From: Flavobacterium sp. Sd200
GTDB taxonomy: Bacteria; Bacteroidota; Bacteroidia; Flavobacteriales; Flavobacteriaceae
Length of the DNA stretch: 64,000 nucleotides
NCBI RefSeq assembly: GCF_009826935.1
Contig: NZ_WUMN01000007.1
Coordinates: 140,141-204,140, forward strand
Direction of reading: 5' to 3'
The number at the start of each line of letters is the position of its first letter. Positions within the stretch are counted from its first letter, which is position 1. Positions 41,118 through 49,688 of this stretch are shown piece after piece. Under the pieces are notes generated by a model that saw only the letters and a program-made list of their open reading frames with translations, was not told where the DNA came from and ran no database searches. The position numbers and the translations under genes were made by a program.

Positions 41118-41216
41118 ATGGAATTTAAATTTAATGTATTGATTTTTAATGTTTTATTTGCAATGTTAAGTTTTTCGTGTCAGGTAAAACTTAACATTGG
41201 CGAACTTGTTTATTGA
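41118..41216 (+). CDS. Possible mini-lipoprotein or leader peptide
   Basis: A 32-codon ORF with ATG at 41118: a hydrophobic stretch followed by a lipobox-like LSFSC at about residue 20 and a short tail ending in GELVY. The 3' half coincides with a perfect 14-bp hairpin, so the coding reading may be accidental. The remainder of the 40951-41326 gap shows no other gene. Confidence 0.3.
   Translation: MEFKFNVLIFNVLFAMLSFSCQVKLNIGELVY
41161..41199. repeat. Perfect 14-bp hairpin upstream of lysine-rich gene
   Basis: CAATGTTAAGTTTT and AAAACTTAACATTG are exact complements with an 11-nt loop. It lies 128 bp before the lysine-rich protein gene. It could be an mRNA leader structure or the end of a small transcript. 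Confidence 0.65.
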
Positions 41217-41326
41217 ATATTTTTGTTAATAATTAATTTACAATTATATAACAATGTAAAGTTCATTGTGGCATAGTTGATTTTGAGATTGTAAAAGAAG
41301 AAGTGTTCAAATAAATTTAACGTACA

Positions 41327-41806
41327 ATGAAACAAACAGCTAACGAAACTCCGGAGACTGAAGAGAAAAATGTTGCCGCAGTAAATGAAACGCCCGAAAC
41401 ACCTGTTGCGGCAGAAGAAACAGCCGAGTCAAAACCAAAACCAGCGCGCACACGCAAACCTGCAGCGCCTAAATCTGCGGAAGTGCCTACAGAAGAACCT
41501 GTAGCCGAACCAGCTACTGGTGTTATTGAAATAGCAGAGGCAGTGATTGAAGAAACAACCGAAGTGGTTGAAGAAGAAGTGCAAGCTTCTGCTGAGGTTA
41601 AAGGAAAGAAGGCAAAAAACAAGCTGACTAAAAAAGCGAAGAAGAAGGCAAAAAAAGAAAAGAAGAAAAAAGAGAAATCTAAGAAAGCAAAAGCCAAGAA
41701 AAAAGCTAAAAAACAAAAAGCAAAAGATAAGGCTAAAGCTAAGAAGAAAGAAAAAGCCAAAAAGAAAGCGAAGGCTAAGAAAAAGGCTAAAAATAAAAAG
41801 AAGTAA
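41327..41806 (+). CDS. Lysine-rich histone H1-like protein
   Basis: A 159-residue protein without a folded domain. The first 95 residues are acidic and rich in Glu, Ala, Pro and Thr (with one basic patch KPKPARTRKPAAPK). The last 65 are almost only Lys, Ala and Glu (AKAKKKAKKQKAKDKAKAKK). The basic end resembles bacterial H1-like proteins (Hc1/AlgP type), which bind DNA or ribosomes. Start ATG 41327 has an AT-rich leader of more than 300 bases. A terminator lies nine bases after the stop. Function is inferred from composition only. Confidence 0.8.
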   Translation: MKQTANETPETEEKNVAAVNETPETPVAAEETAESKPKPARTRKPAAPKSAEVPTEEPVAEPATGVIEIAEAVIEETTEVVEEEVQASAEVKGKKAKNKLTKKAKKKAKKEKKKKEKSKKAKAKKKAKKQKAKDKAKAKKKEKAKKKAKAKKKAKNKKK

Positions 41807-41814
41807 TTTTTTTA

Positions 41815-41848
41815 AAACCGGTATGATTTTTCATATCGGTTTTTTTGT
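41815..41848 (+). terminator. Intrinsic terminator after lysine-rich gene
   Basis: AAACCGGTATGA pairs with TCATATCGGTTT (one mismatch) around a short T loop, followed by a T run. Confidence 0.85.
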
Positions 41849-41947
41849 TTTATAAAATTAAACACTCATTGTTAAAAAAATTAACAAAAATTACCGCTTC
41901 AAAAGTTTTTTGGCAGGGTTTATGTTGTGTCAAAGTCTAAAAAGTGA

Positions 41948-41955
41948 TACTTTTG
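41948..41955 (+). promoter_or_regulatory. Promoter of the metal-efflux operon
   Basis: TACTTTTG matches TAnnTTTG, and a TTG lies 20 bp upstream. The start codon at 41967 is only 12 bp from the -7 element, so the mRNA would have a very short leader. Confidence 0.55.
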
Positions 41956-41966
41956 GCCAAACAGGT

Positions 41967-42356
41967 ATGAAGTTTATAAGATGTCATATAGCTAATAAGG
42001 TTTTGTGCATGCTCATGGCATTGCACATACTCAATTTTAGTATAGACAACCCCCATACCCTTTTTGAGCATAATAAAGTAGACGCTGACTTTGACGAGGT
42101 AGACAGTATAGTAGAGCTCGTGCTTGAGGATGTGTTGCAAATTGAAGACGCTATCCCTGAAAATCACCGAAAAACCCCAATTACTTATAAGTTTAACGTA
42201 AAAAAAATGGTTTGGCTTTTTGAGGAATATAAAGCATTACAGTTTAAAAAAACAATAGCTGTAAACTTTAAACCTGCTGTTACCAATACCTTTTATTCGC
42301 ACCAAATTTACAACTCTCCGCTGTTAAGTTTGTTCTCTCCTCCACCAGAGGTTTAA
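41967..42356 (+). CDS. Small protein heading a Czc-type efflux operon
   Basis: A 129-residue protein. I take ATG 41967 (MKFIRCHIANKVLCML) because the in-frame 41910 start lies upstream of the promoter. The N-terminus is hydrophobic and signal-like (VLCMLMALHILNFSI), followed by an acidic region (VDADFDEVDSIVELVLEDVL) and a C-terminus ending in SPPPEV. In Bacteroidota, CzcCBA operons often begin with a short poorly conserved exported gene; the acidic region may bind metal. I do not recognise the family. Confidence 0.7.
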   Translation: MKFIRCHIANKVLCMLMALHILNFSIDNPHTLFEHNKVDADFDEVDSIVELVLEDVLQIEDAIPENHRKTPITYKFNVKKMVWLFEEYKALQFKKTIAVNFKPAVTNTFYSHQIYNSPLLSLFSPPPEV

Positions 42357-42509
42357 ATACTATTTACCCGTACCAATTTAAGTGTATTGTCTTTTTGTTC
42401 TTAAAAGGCTTTATGCTGCATTTTCCATGTATTTAAATGGTTTGGTACTGTTGTGTTTTGCCGTTATGGGCAAAGCTATTCTTATAAATAGTATTTAATA
42501 AACAACATC

Positions 42510-43772
42510 ATGATATTTAAAAAAATCACTGTACTCATGGCTGCTGGCCTATGGGGTGCAGTTGCTGTAGCACAGGCACCACAGCCGGTTACACTCACCA
42601 TAAAGCAAGCCGAGGAGCTGTTTTTTAAAAACAACTTTATGCTGCTTGCCCAGCAGTATAATATAGATAAATCCGCCGCACAGATCATTCAGGCAAAAGT
42701 ATATCCTAACCCCGAGGTGACTGCCGATATGATAGCCTATGAAGGTCAGAACTACAGAACATTTCCTACGGGCAGCGGCGGAAACTTTGCCGCAGGTTTT
42801 GAACAGCTTATTTTGTTAGGCGGTAAAAGGCGTGCACAGATAAACCTTGCCAAGACCGATAAAAAGCTGGCAGAGGCTGAGCTAACCGATATTACACGTA
42901 ACCTGCAAATGCAAATATGGGAGGCGTTTTACACACTGCACAACCAACAAAAGGTTATAGAAAAATATAACAAACTGCTAGATAAGCTCGATTATCTTAT
43001 TAGTGGTTACCAGGTGCAGGTAGATAAAAATAATATAGCGTTAAAAGACCTTGTGCGCCTAAAATCGGTTTATGTAAAAATAAACAACGACAAATCAGAA
43101 GAGACTGCTGTGCTCATAGAGCAGCAACAAAAACTTAACATCCTGTTAGGAATTACTGCATCTACACAAACGATTTATACCACAGAAGATGCCAACCTTT
43201 ATGCAGACAACAGTGTGCTTTATGAAGATGTTTTGAGCAAGTCTAAAACAAACCGCCCCGATCTTAACGTAGCAAATCTGGAAATTGAGTCGGCCAAAAT
43301 AAACGTGTCTTTACAAAAAAGGCTGGCTATACCTGATATTACCCTGCGTGCCGGATACAACCAACAGGGCGATGCATTTTTGCATCAGGCCAACGTGGGC
43401 ATAGGCATACCGTTGCCCATTTTTGACAGGAACAGAGGTAATATACAAACTGCAAAGATTCAGGTAGAACAGGGGCAGAAGAATGCCGAATACAAACAGC
43501 TTCAGATTGAAAATGAAGTGCTTGCCGCTTACCAAAATTATACCCGCAGCGTTGAAGAATACAAACGCATCACTAAGCTTATTAACGAAGATTTTGATGC
43601 TGTTTTTGAGGGGATGAACAACAACTTCAGGAAAGGAAATGTATCGATGATAGAATTTGCCGACTTTTTTGAATCCTACAACGAGGCACAAACCGAAGTA
43701 GAAAGGGTTAAGGAACAACTTGCCCTTGCCGCCGCGCAAATTAATTATGTAACAGGAACCAAAAACTTTTAA
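42510..43772 (+). CDS. czcC: TolC/CzcC-family outer-membrane efflux protein
   Basis: A 420-residue outer-membrane channel of the TolC family, CzcC/CusC branch. A signal peptide (LMAAGLWGAVAVAQA) is followed by the two OEP repeats, each with long coiled helices: AEELFFKNNFMLLAQQYNID and KINVSLQKRLAIPDITLRAG. The interior GGKRRAQINLAKTDK motif is typical. It forms the exit duct of the tripartite RND pump whose adaptor starts three bases after its stop. Metal is not determined by this subunit. Confidence 0.93.
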   Translation: MIFKKITVLMAAGLWGAVAVAQAPQPVTLTIKQAEELFFKNNFMLLAQQYNIDKSAAQIIQAKVYPNPEVTADMIAYEGQNYRTFPTGSGGNFAAGFEQLILLGGKRRAQINLAKTDKKLAEAELTDITRNLQMQIWEAFYTLHNQQKVIEKYNKLLDKLDYLISGYQVQVDKNNIALKDLVRLKSVYVKINNDKSEETAVLIEQQQKLNILLGITASTQTIYTTEDANLYADNSVLYEDVLSKSKTNRPDLNVANLEIESAKINVSLQKRLAIPDITLRAGYNQQGDAFLHQANVGIGIPLPIFDRNRGNIQTAKIQVEQGQKNAEYKQLQIENEVLAAYQNYTRSVEEYKRITKLINEDFDAVFEGMNNNFRKGNVSMIEFADFFESYNEAQTEVERVKEQLALAAAQINYVTGTKNF

Positions 43773-43775
43773 AAC

Positions 43776-44870
43776 ATGAAAAATTCACAATATCTATATA
43801 TAAGCGCCCTTACAGTATTAGCACTGGCAGGTTGCGAAAAGAAGACCGAAAATAAAGAGGCCGATGCCCCACAGCAGTTTGCCATGAGCGAAACCATGTA
43901 TAAAGAGAGCACTTATGCTACCGCCACTACAGAGTTTGCCCAAAACGAAATCCGTTTATTTGGCAAGGTAGCTGCTGATAACAATAATCTCGCACAGGTG
44001 TTTCCGGCCGTTGGTGGAAATGTAATAAGCATTAAGGCAGAGTTGGGCGATTATGTGCAACAGGGGCAGCTTTTGGCAAGCATTCGCAGTAGCGAGGTGG
44101 CCGGTTTCCAGAGCCAGACGAGTGATGCCGATGCAAACCTTTCTATAGCAGAGCGCAACCTGCAAAGCGTTCAGGATATGTATGAAGGCAAGCTTGCATC
44201 TGAAAAAGAACTGGTTATGGCACAAAAAGAACTGGAAAAAGCCAAAGCCGAAAAGAGCAGGATGGGAGAGGTTAACAACATCTATCGCCTAAAAAGCGGA
44301 TCGGTTTACAATATGTATGCACCTATAAGCGGTTATGTAGTGGCTAAAGATATTAGCCCTAACGAGTTGCTTTCAACAAACCGTGAGGAAGGAGTTTTTT
44401 CTATAGCCAAGCTCGATGACGTGTGGATACTTGCCAATGTAAACGAAAGCGACCTTAATAAGGTAAAGCAGGGGCAGGAGGTAAGCATACAAACTATTGC
44501 CTATCCGGATAAAAAAATAGCCGGAAAAATAGACCGTATATTTAATGTAATAGACCCTAACACGAGGGCTGCCAAAGCGGTTATAAAAGTGCACAATAAA
44601 GATGTGGCCCTGAAACCCGAAATGAATGCTACCGTAACGGTGCTGTATGCTGATACCGATAAGTATGTTGCCGTGCCCAGCGAGGCTGTGGTGTTTGACA
44701 AGAATAAAAACTTTGTTATGGTTTTTAAGGATAAGAACAATATCGAAACCCGTGAGGTTACCGTGTACCGCGCGCTCGATAAAACAACCTATTTATCGGC
44801 AGGACTGAAAGAAGGTGAGAAGATCATTGTAAAGAACAATTTACTGATCTATGATGCCATAAACGACTAA
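43776..44870 (+). CDS. czcB: RND periplasmic adaptor, CzcB/CusB type
   Basis: A 364-residue membrane-fusion protein. It starts with a lipoprotein signal (LTVLALAGCEKK, cysteine at about 20). The lipoyl half-motifs VFPAVGGNVISIKAELGDYV and SGSVYNMYAPISGYVVAKDI flank a coiled hairpin (about 105-160); the beta-barrel and membrane-proximal domains follow (NESDLNKVKQGQEVSIQTIA). It links the inner-membrane pump to the TolC channel. Overlap of function with czcA is supported by 11-bp spacing. No histidine-rich metal arm is visible. Confidence 0.94.
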   Translation: MKNSQYLYISALTVLALAGCEKKTENKEADAPQQFAMSETMYKESTYATATTEFAQNEIRLFGKVAADNNNLAQVFPAVGGNVISIKAELGDYVQQGQLLASIRSSEVAGFQSQTSDADANLSIAERNLQSVQDMYEGKLASEKELVMAQKELEKAKAEKSRMGEVNNIYRLKSGSVYNMYAPISGYVVAKDISPNELLSTNREEGVFSIAKLDDVWILANVNESDLNKVKQGQEVSIQTIAYPDKKIAGKIDRIFNVIDPNTRAAKAVIKVHNKDVALKPEMNATVTVLYADTDKYVAVPSEAVVFDKNKNFVMVFKDKNNIETREVTVYRALDKTTYLSAGLKEGEKIIVKNNLLIYDAIND

Positions 44871-44881
44871 AGCAAACAGCA

Positions 44882-47800
44882 ATGAATAAGTTAATAAAAA
44901 ACATTATAGGCTTTTCGCTGCGCAATAAGCTGTTTACCTTTTTTTGGGTGGCACTTGTGGTTGTTGCAGGCGTTATAAGCTACAAGAACATTCCGGTAGA
45001 GGCTTTTCCGGATGTAACCAATACACAGATTATTATTGTAACCGAATGGAACGGCCGCAGTGCCGAAGAGGTGGAGCGTTTTGTAACATCGCCCATAGAG
45101 ATAGCTATGAACGCGGTACAGAAAAAAACCAATGTGCGCAGTATTACCATGTTTGGGCTATCAGTTATCAAAATTATTTTTGATGATGACGTGGATGATA
45201 CCTTCGCTCGGTTTCAGGTAAACAACCAGTTGCGCAACGTGCAGCTTCCGGATGATGTAGAGGCCGATGTGCAGCCACCTTACGGTCCAACCGGAGAAAT
45301 TTTCCGCTACACCCTGCAAAGTGATACCCGCGATACCCGCGACCTTTTAACCATGCAAAACTGGGTTATAGACCGTCAGCTTAGGGCGGTTCCGGGTATT
45401 GCAGATGTTGTGGCCTTTGGTGGCCGTGAAAAGACTTACGAAATAGCCATAGACCCTATTGCACTGCAGAAATATGAGCTTACCTCGCCCGAGGTTTTCG
45501 CGGCAGTAAGCCAGGCCAACGTAAACGTAGGGGGTGATGTTATTGAGAAAAACGGGCAGGCTTATGTAGTTAAAGGTATAGGCCTGTTGGACAACAGGCA
45601 GGATATAGAGAACACCATTGTGGCTGAGCGTGATGGTAACCCTGTTCTTGTAAAGAATATTGCCAAGGTAAACATATCTAACGTGCCGCGTGTGGGGCAG
45701 GTGGGGCTTGACGATAATGACGACATGGTTGAAGGTATTGTGGTAATGCGCAAGAACGAAAACCCAAGTGAAGTGCTGGGCAGGCTAAAGGAAAAGATCG
45801 AAGACATCCGCGAAAATGTGCTGCCAAAAGATGTTAAGATGGTAACGTTTTATGACCGCGACAGGCTAATGGATTTTTGTACCAAAACGGTTACCCATAA
45901 CCTTATGGAGGGTATTTTGCTGGTAACGGTAATTGTATTTCTTTTTATGGCCGACTGGCGTACTACGCTTATCGTGTCTATTATTATTCCGCTGGCGTTG
46001 CTGTTTGCCTTCCTGTGTCTTAAGCTTAAGGGTATGAGTGCCAACCTGCTTTCGCTTGGTGCGGTAGACTTTGGTATTATTATAGACGGTGCGGTGGTAA
46101 TGGTAGAAGGGCTCTTTGTGGCACTCGACCATCTCCAGCATAAAATAGGCGAGGAACGATTTAACAAACTTTCTAAACTGGGGCTTATCCGTAAAGAAGG
46201 AACTAAATTGGGTATTGCTATCTTCTTTAGTAAACTCATCATTATATCAGGACTATTGCCAATTTTCTCTTTCGAGAAGGTAGAAGGTAAAATGTTCTCT
46301 CCATTAGCCTGGACACTGGGCTTTGCCTTGCTTGGTGCGCTTATATTTACCCTAACGCTCGTTCCGGTGCTGTGCTCTATCCTTTTAAATAAAAACGTAA
46401 AAGAAAAGCACAACCCTATTGTAGAGTTTTTCAATAAAATTGTTAGCAAAGGGCTAAGAGTAACCTTTGGTAACAAAAGAGCGTCAATAATAGTATCGGT
46501 AGTTATATTGGGCTTAACGCTGTTCTCGGCACGTTTTATGGGCACCGAGTTCCTACCGCCGCTTAACGAGGGTGCACTGTGGGTAACGGCAGAGCTGCCA
46601 ATAAGCAACTCGCTTACAGAGAGTGTTAAGATGGCGAAGATTATCCGTAAAGAACTGCAGTCTTTTGATGAGGTAAACAACGTGCTGTCTCAAACCGGGC
46701 GCAGTAACGACGGTACCGACCCTAACGGTTTTGGGTTCCTGCAATTTCAGGTAGACCTTAAGCCTCATGAAGAGTGGAAAAGCAAGCTTACCGTTGACGG
46801 CCTTGTAGAGGAAATGAATAAAAAACTTAGCAAATATCAGGGTATTACCTATAACTATTCGCAACCGGTAATAGATAACGTAGCTGAAGCAGTAGCAGGC
46901 TTTAAGGCCAGCAATGCCGTAAAAATTTATGGCGAAGACCTTGCCGTTCTTGATAAAATTGCCAACGAGGTTATGGAAAAAATTATGCCTATAGACGGTA
47001 TAAAAGATGTAGGTGTACTGCGCAATTTAGGTCAGCCAGGCATAAGCGTTAAGTTTGACGAAGAAAAAATGGCGCTGTATGGTGTTAATAAAAATGATGC
47101 CCAGAGCATACTGGAAATGGCTATAGGCGGTAAAACCGCCACCCAAAAATATGAGGGCGAAAAAAGGTTTGACATCAGGCTGCGCTATGAGCAGGACTAC
47201 CGTAAAGACGAACAGGATATTATGGACCTTATGGTGCCTACGCTTCGCGGAAGCAAAGTTCCGTTAAAGGAAATTGCAACGGTTACTACCGAGACGGGGC
47301 CTGCATTTGTGTACCGCGATAATGCCAAGCGTTTTATTGGTGTAAAATTCTCGGTGCGCGACCGCGACCTTGGCGGTGCCATTGCCGAAGCCCAAGCTAA
47401 AGTAAAAACCCTTAAGTTGCCCGAAGGTTACACAGTTGGCTGGACAGGCGAGTATGAAAACCAGATACGCGCCAGTGCCAAACTTGCACAGGTAGTGCCC
47501 ATATCGTTAGTGCTCATATTTGTGTTGCTGTTCATTATGTTCAGCAATATAAAAGATGCCTTGCTGGTGCTCATCAACGTGCCGTTTGCTATTATAGGGG
47601 GCATACTTGCATTGCAGCTAACGGGCATCAATTTTGGTATTTCGGCAGGGGTAGGGTTTATTGCGCTATTGGGAATCTGTATTCAAAATGGGGTAATACT
47701 CGTCTCAGAGTTCCATGCCAACCTTAAAGCCAAGCTCTCTCTTACTGATGCTATTGTAAACGGAGTAAAATCAAGAACACGACCAGTGGTAATGACGGCT

Positions 47801-47983
47801 TTAATGGCAGCTATCGGTCTTATGCCGGCAGCACTTTCTACCGGTATTGGGTCAGAATCTCAAAAGCCGCTTGCCATAGCCATTATTGGCGGTCTGGTTA
47901 CGGCAACCATATTCACACTTTTGGTATTCCCCAATTTCTTTTACTGGGCAATGCGTAAAAAACATCAAAATTTAATGGAATAG
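44882..47983 (+). CDS. czcA: Heavy-metal RND efflux pump, CzcA type
   Basis: A 1033-residue inner-membrane proton/metal antiporter of the HME-RND family. Twelve membrane helices in two sets are visible, with large periplasmic loops. The N-terminus FFWVALVVVAGVISYKNIPV and VEAFPDVTNTQI are typical. Helix 4 reads DFGIIIDGAVVMVE: DFGxxxDGAxxxxE is the signature of divalent-metal (Co/Zn/Cd/Ni) pumps and differs from the Cu/Ag CusA pattern. TEWNGRSAEEVERFVTSPIE also matches. It completes a four-gene operon and is followed by a terminator. Metal specificity beyond divalent is not readable. Confidence 0.95.
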   Translation: MNKLIKNIIGFSLRNKLFTFFWVALVVVAGVISYKNIPVEAFPDVTNTQIIIVTEWNGRSAEEVERFVTSPIEIAMNAVQKKTNVRSITMFGLSVIKIIFDDDVDDTFARFQVNNQLRNVQLPDDVEADVQPPYGPTGEIFRYTLQSDTRDTRDLLTMQNWVIDRQLRAVPGIADVVAFGGREKTYEIAIDPIALQKYELTSPEVFAAVSQANVNVGGDVIEKNGQAYVVKGIGLLDNRQDIENTIVAERDGNPVLVKNIAKVNISNVPRVGQVGLDDNDDMVEGIVVMRKNENPSEVLGRLKEKIEDIRENVLPKDVKMVTFYDRDRLMDFCTKTVTHNLMEGILLVTVIVFLFMADWRTTLIVSIIIPLALLFAFLCLKLKGMSANLLSLGAVDFGIIIDGAVVMVEGLFVALDHLQHKIGEERFNKLSKLGLIRKEGTKLGIAIFFSKLIIISGLLPIFSFEKVEGKMFSPLAWTLGFALLGALIFTLTLVPVLCSILLNKNVKEKHNPIVEFFNKIVSKGLRVTFGNKRASIIVSVVILGLTLFSARFMGTEFLPPLNEGALWVTAELPISNSLTESVKMAKIIRKELQSFDEVNNVLSQTGRSNDGTDPNGFGFLQFQVDLKPHEEWKSKLTVDGLVEEMNKKLSKYQGITYNYSQPVIDNVAEAVAGFKASNAVKIYGEDLAVLDKIANEVMEKIMPIDGIKDVGVLRNLGQPGISVKFDEEKMALYGVNKNDAQSILEMAIGGKTATQKYEGEKRFDIRLRYEQDYRKDEQDIMDLMVPTLRGSKVPLKEIATVTTETGPAFVYRDNAKRFIGVKFSVRDRDLGGAIAEAQAKVKTLKLPEGYTVGWTGEYENQIRASAKLAQVVPISLVLIFVLLFIMFSNIKDALLVLINVPFAIIGGILALQLTGINFGISAGVGFIALLGICIQNGVILVSEFHANLKAKLSLTDAIVNGVKSRTRPVVMTALMAAIGLMPAALSTGIGSESQKPLAIAIIGGLVTATIFTLLVFPNFFYWAMRKKHQNLME

Positions 47984-48005
47984 TTTCTGATTATTTTGTT
48001 GTTCC

Positions 48006-48048
48006 GGCCGTCCGGGGAGTGTGGTTCTCCTTGGGCGGCCTTTTTTTA
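48006..48048 (+). terminator. Intrinsic terminator of the Czc-type operon
   Basis: GGCCGTCC (48006-48013) pairs with GGGCGGCC (48034-48041) with an inner GGGGAG/CTCCTT stem, followed by seven T. Confidence 0.9.
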
Positions 48049-48145
48049 TGTATAACGGCTCTATACTCTTGTATGAGTAGATTTAAACTGTTAAACCGAT
48101 CTTTCATTTGGGGTTTTATCTATATTTGAAAAAATTTACCAAAGC

Positions 48146-49276
48146 ATGAAACCTATTGCATATGCACTATTAATGGTTTTCTTTTCCTGCTCTGTTAGCA
48201 AAAACAATCAAAATTCGAGCAGTGCTGAAAAGGTCTTAACTGCTTCAGATACGATGGCTATAAGTGAAAAAAAGAGGCCACCCTACAATCCGGTAGATAT
48301 AGATACTGTTAAAATTTTAAGAGAGGTGTATGTAACGACTTTTAAAGGTGCAGAAGTATTTGATGAAAAAGGTAAAAGTGAGTGGTGGGGGTTGCCTTTT
48401 GGAATCCATTTGGCAGTTATTAAAGAATTTGGAGATGAGTTGAGAGTAATAAGTATTTCAAGAGGGGAGCAAAATGCTAAAACCTTTTATCGTATAAATA
48501 AAAAAGATACAGATTTGGAAACAGAAATACCTTTGCCCGATCATTATTTAAATGAGCCGTTTTCGAATTTGTCCGAAAAGTATAAAGTAATTACGGAACC
48601 ATCTTATTGGATACGTCAGGATTATTACACTAATGAGTCACTTGATAGAGGTTTTGATCCTGCTGAAATTAAGGATATCCAAATAAGTAGTGTAACAAGA
48701 GAGGCCTTTTTTTTAGCACAACCCAAAGGTAAAAAGTTGTTTTTTACAAACGATGCGGTAAAAAAGGTAAATGGTACAATTACTATAGCCGGGAAACAGT
48801 TTAAAGATTCGACTAACGATCCTTACCAAAACATTTATACCTATATAGGAGAATATCCGTTTCTTAACGCTTATGTTTTGGAATATATGTGCAGCGAATG
48901 CGAAGAGTATTCCTATGAAGTAGTGAGTAAGAAGGATGGTAGCGTTATGGGTTCTTACAGTAGTTTTCCTTACTATTCTCCTGATAAGAATACCATTATT
49001 TCTGTCGGTCAACTTTTTAGCGATTCCCCTATAGTAGTTAGTGTATATAAAGCTTCTCAAAAAGATGAGGTTTATGCCTATAAAGAATTTGGTTCCTGGA
49101 TTCCGGTAGGAAATGCATTTTGGGGAACCGACGGCAATTTTTATACCGAGGCAATACCTTATATTACTGCTGTATCTTATTATAATAACAAAGAAAAGAG
49201 AGACAGGGAGCAATATAATTATAGATACCTTCAAATAAAAATTAAAGGACCTACAACTGAATATAATGAAGATTAA
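48146..49276 (+). CDS. Lipoprotein of unknown function
   Basis: A 376-residue lipoprotein with a lipobox (MVFFSC at about residue 15) followed by SVSKNN. The mature part is beta-rich without a domain that I recognise. It contains a CxxC (MCSECEEYSYE) near residue 255, which may be structural. AT content is higher than in the flanking efflux and kmo genes, hinting at different origin. It stands alone, with a strong terminator immediately after the stop. Confidence 0.82.
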   Translation: MKPIAYALLMVFFSCSVSKNNQNSSSAEKVLTASDTMAISEKKRPPYNPVDIDTVKILREVYVTTFKGAEVFDEKGKSEWWGLPFGIHLAVIKEFGDELRVISISRGEQNAKTFYRINKKDTDLETEIPLPDHYLNEPFSNLSEKYKVITEPSYWIRQDYYTNESLDRGFDPAEIKDIQISSVTREAFFLAQPKGKKLFFTNDAVKKVNGTITIAGKQFKDSTNDPYQNIYTYIGEYPFLNAYVLEYMCSECEEYSYEVVSKKDGSVMGSYSSFPYYSPDKNTIISVGQLFSDSPIVVSVYKASQKDEVYAYKEFGSWIPVGNAFWGTDGNFYTEAIPYITAVSYYNNKEKRDREQYNYRYLQIKIKGPTTEYNED

Positions 49277-49279
49277 ACC

Positions 49280-49306
49280 AAAAAATCCCCATTTGGGGAT
49301 TTTTTA
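49280..49306. terminator. Intrinsic terminator, palindromic
   Basis: AAAATCCCCA / TGGGGATTTT with a 2-nt centre, A-tract before and T-tract after, so it works in both directions. It serves the lipoprotein gene and, on the other strand, the small membrane protein. Confidence 0.9.
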
Positions 49307-49346
49307 TTTTGTAGTGTTTGGTATATTAAGGTGTAATGCTCTATAT

Positions 49347-49505
49347 CTATGGCCTGCTGCCGGTAGCCAGCCTGTACAGTACGCCTATAATTGCCAAAAC
49401 CAATAAAATGTGGATTAAAGATCCTACAGCTTCACCAAAGCCAAAGTATCCAACTGCCCATCCAATAAGGAGGATAACAACAATTAACCAGATTAAATCT
49501 CTCAT
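49347..49505 (-). CDS. Lmo0937-family small membrane protein
   Basis: A 52-residue protein, read from ATG at 49505 to TAG at 49347: it begins MRDLIWLIVVILLIGWAVGY, continues with a glycine/phenylalanine turn (FGFGEAVGS), and ends with a second helix (LIHILLVLAIIGVLYRL) and a basic tail. Two membrane spans with a short polar loop match the lmo0937-type family seen across bacteria, function unknown, often stress-induced. The coding sequence lies opposite an unrelated longer frame, which is a shadow. Confidence 0.85.
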   Translation of the reverse strand: MRDLIWLIVVILLIGWAVGYFGFGEAVGSLIHILLVLAIIGVLYRLATGSRP

Positions 49506-49654
49506 GATAGTGTATATTAAAAGTTAGTAGGATAAAATTAGTCCATTACTTTTAGGCGGCAGTTGGCGTTAAGAATCCTTTAATAGCCAAAGTTTTCTTA
49601 ATTAGGTAGTTGTAAATAAATCATGAAAAAAAAGCACCCTCAAAATTAAATCGC

Positions 49655-49662
49655 TATTTTTG
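49655..49662 (+). promoter_or_regulatory. -7 element of kmo
   Basis: TATTTTTG matches TAnnTTTG, 27 bp before the kmo start codon. Confidence 0.45.
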
Positions 49663-49688
49663 TAAGGCTTTATAGAATTTTTACATTC

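Noticed and set aside
41317..41760. Minus-strand Phe/Ala/Ser-rich ORF of 147 codons
   Set aside because: It is the antisense of the Lys/Ala-rich gene, and its low complexity reflects the repeats on the other strand.
45850..46680. Minus-strand 276-codon ORF inside czcA
   Set aside because: It is a long antisense shadow of a conserved coding sequence; no motif of its own.
49336..49527. Plus-strand 63-codon ORF
   Set aside because: It is opposite the two-helix lmo0937-type protein and shows no protein-like features.
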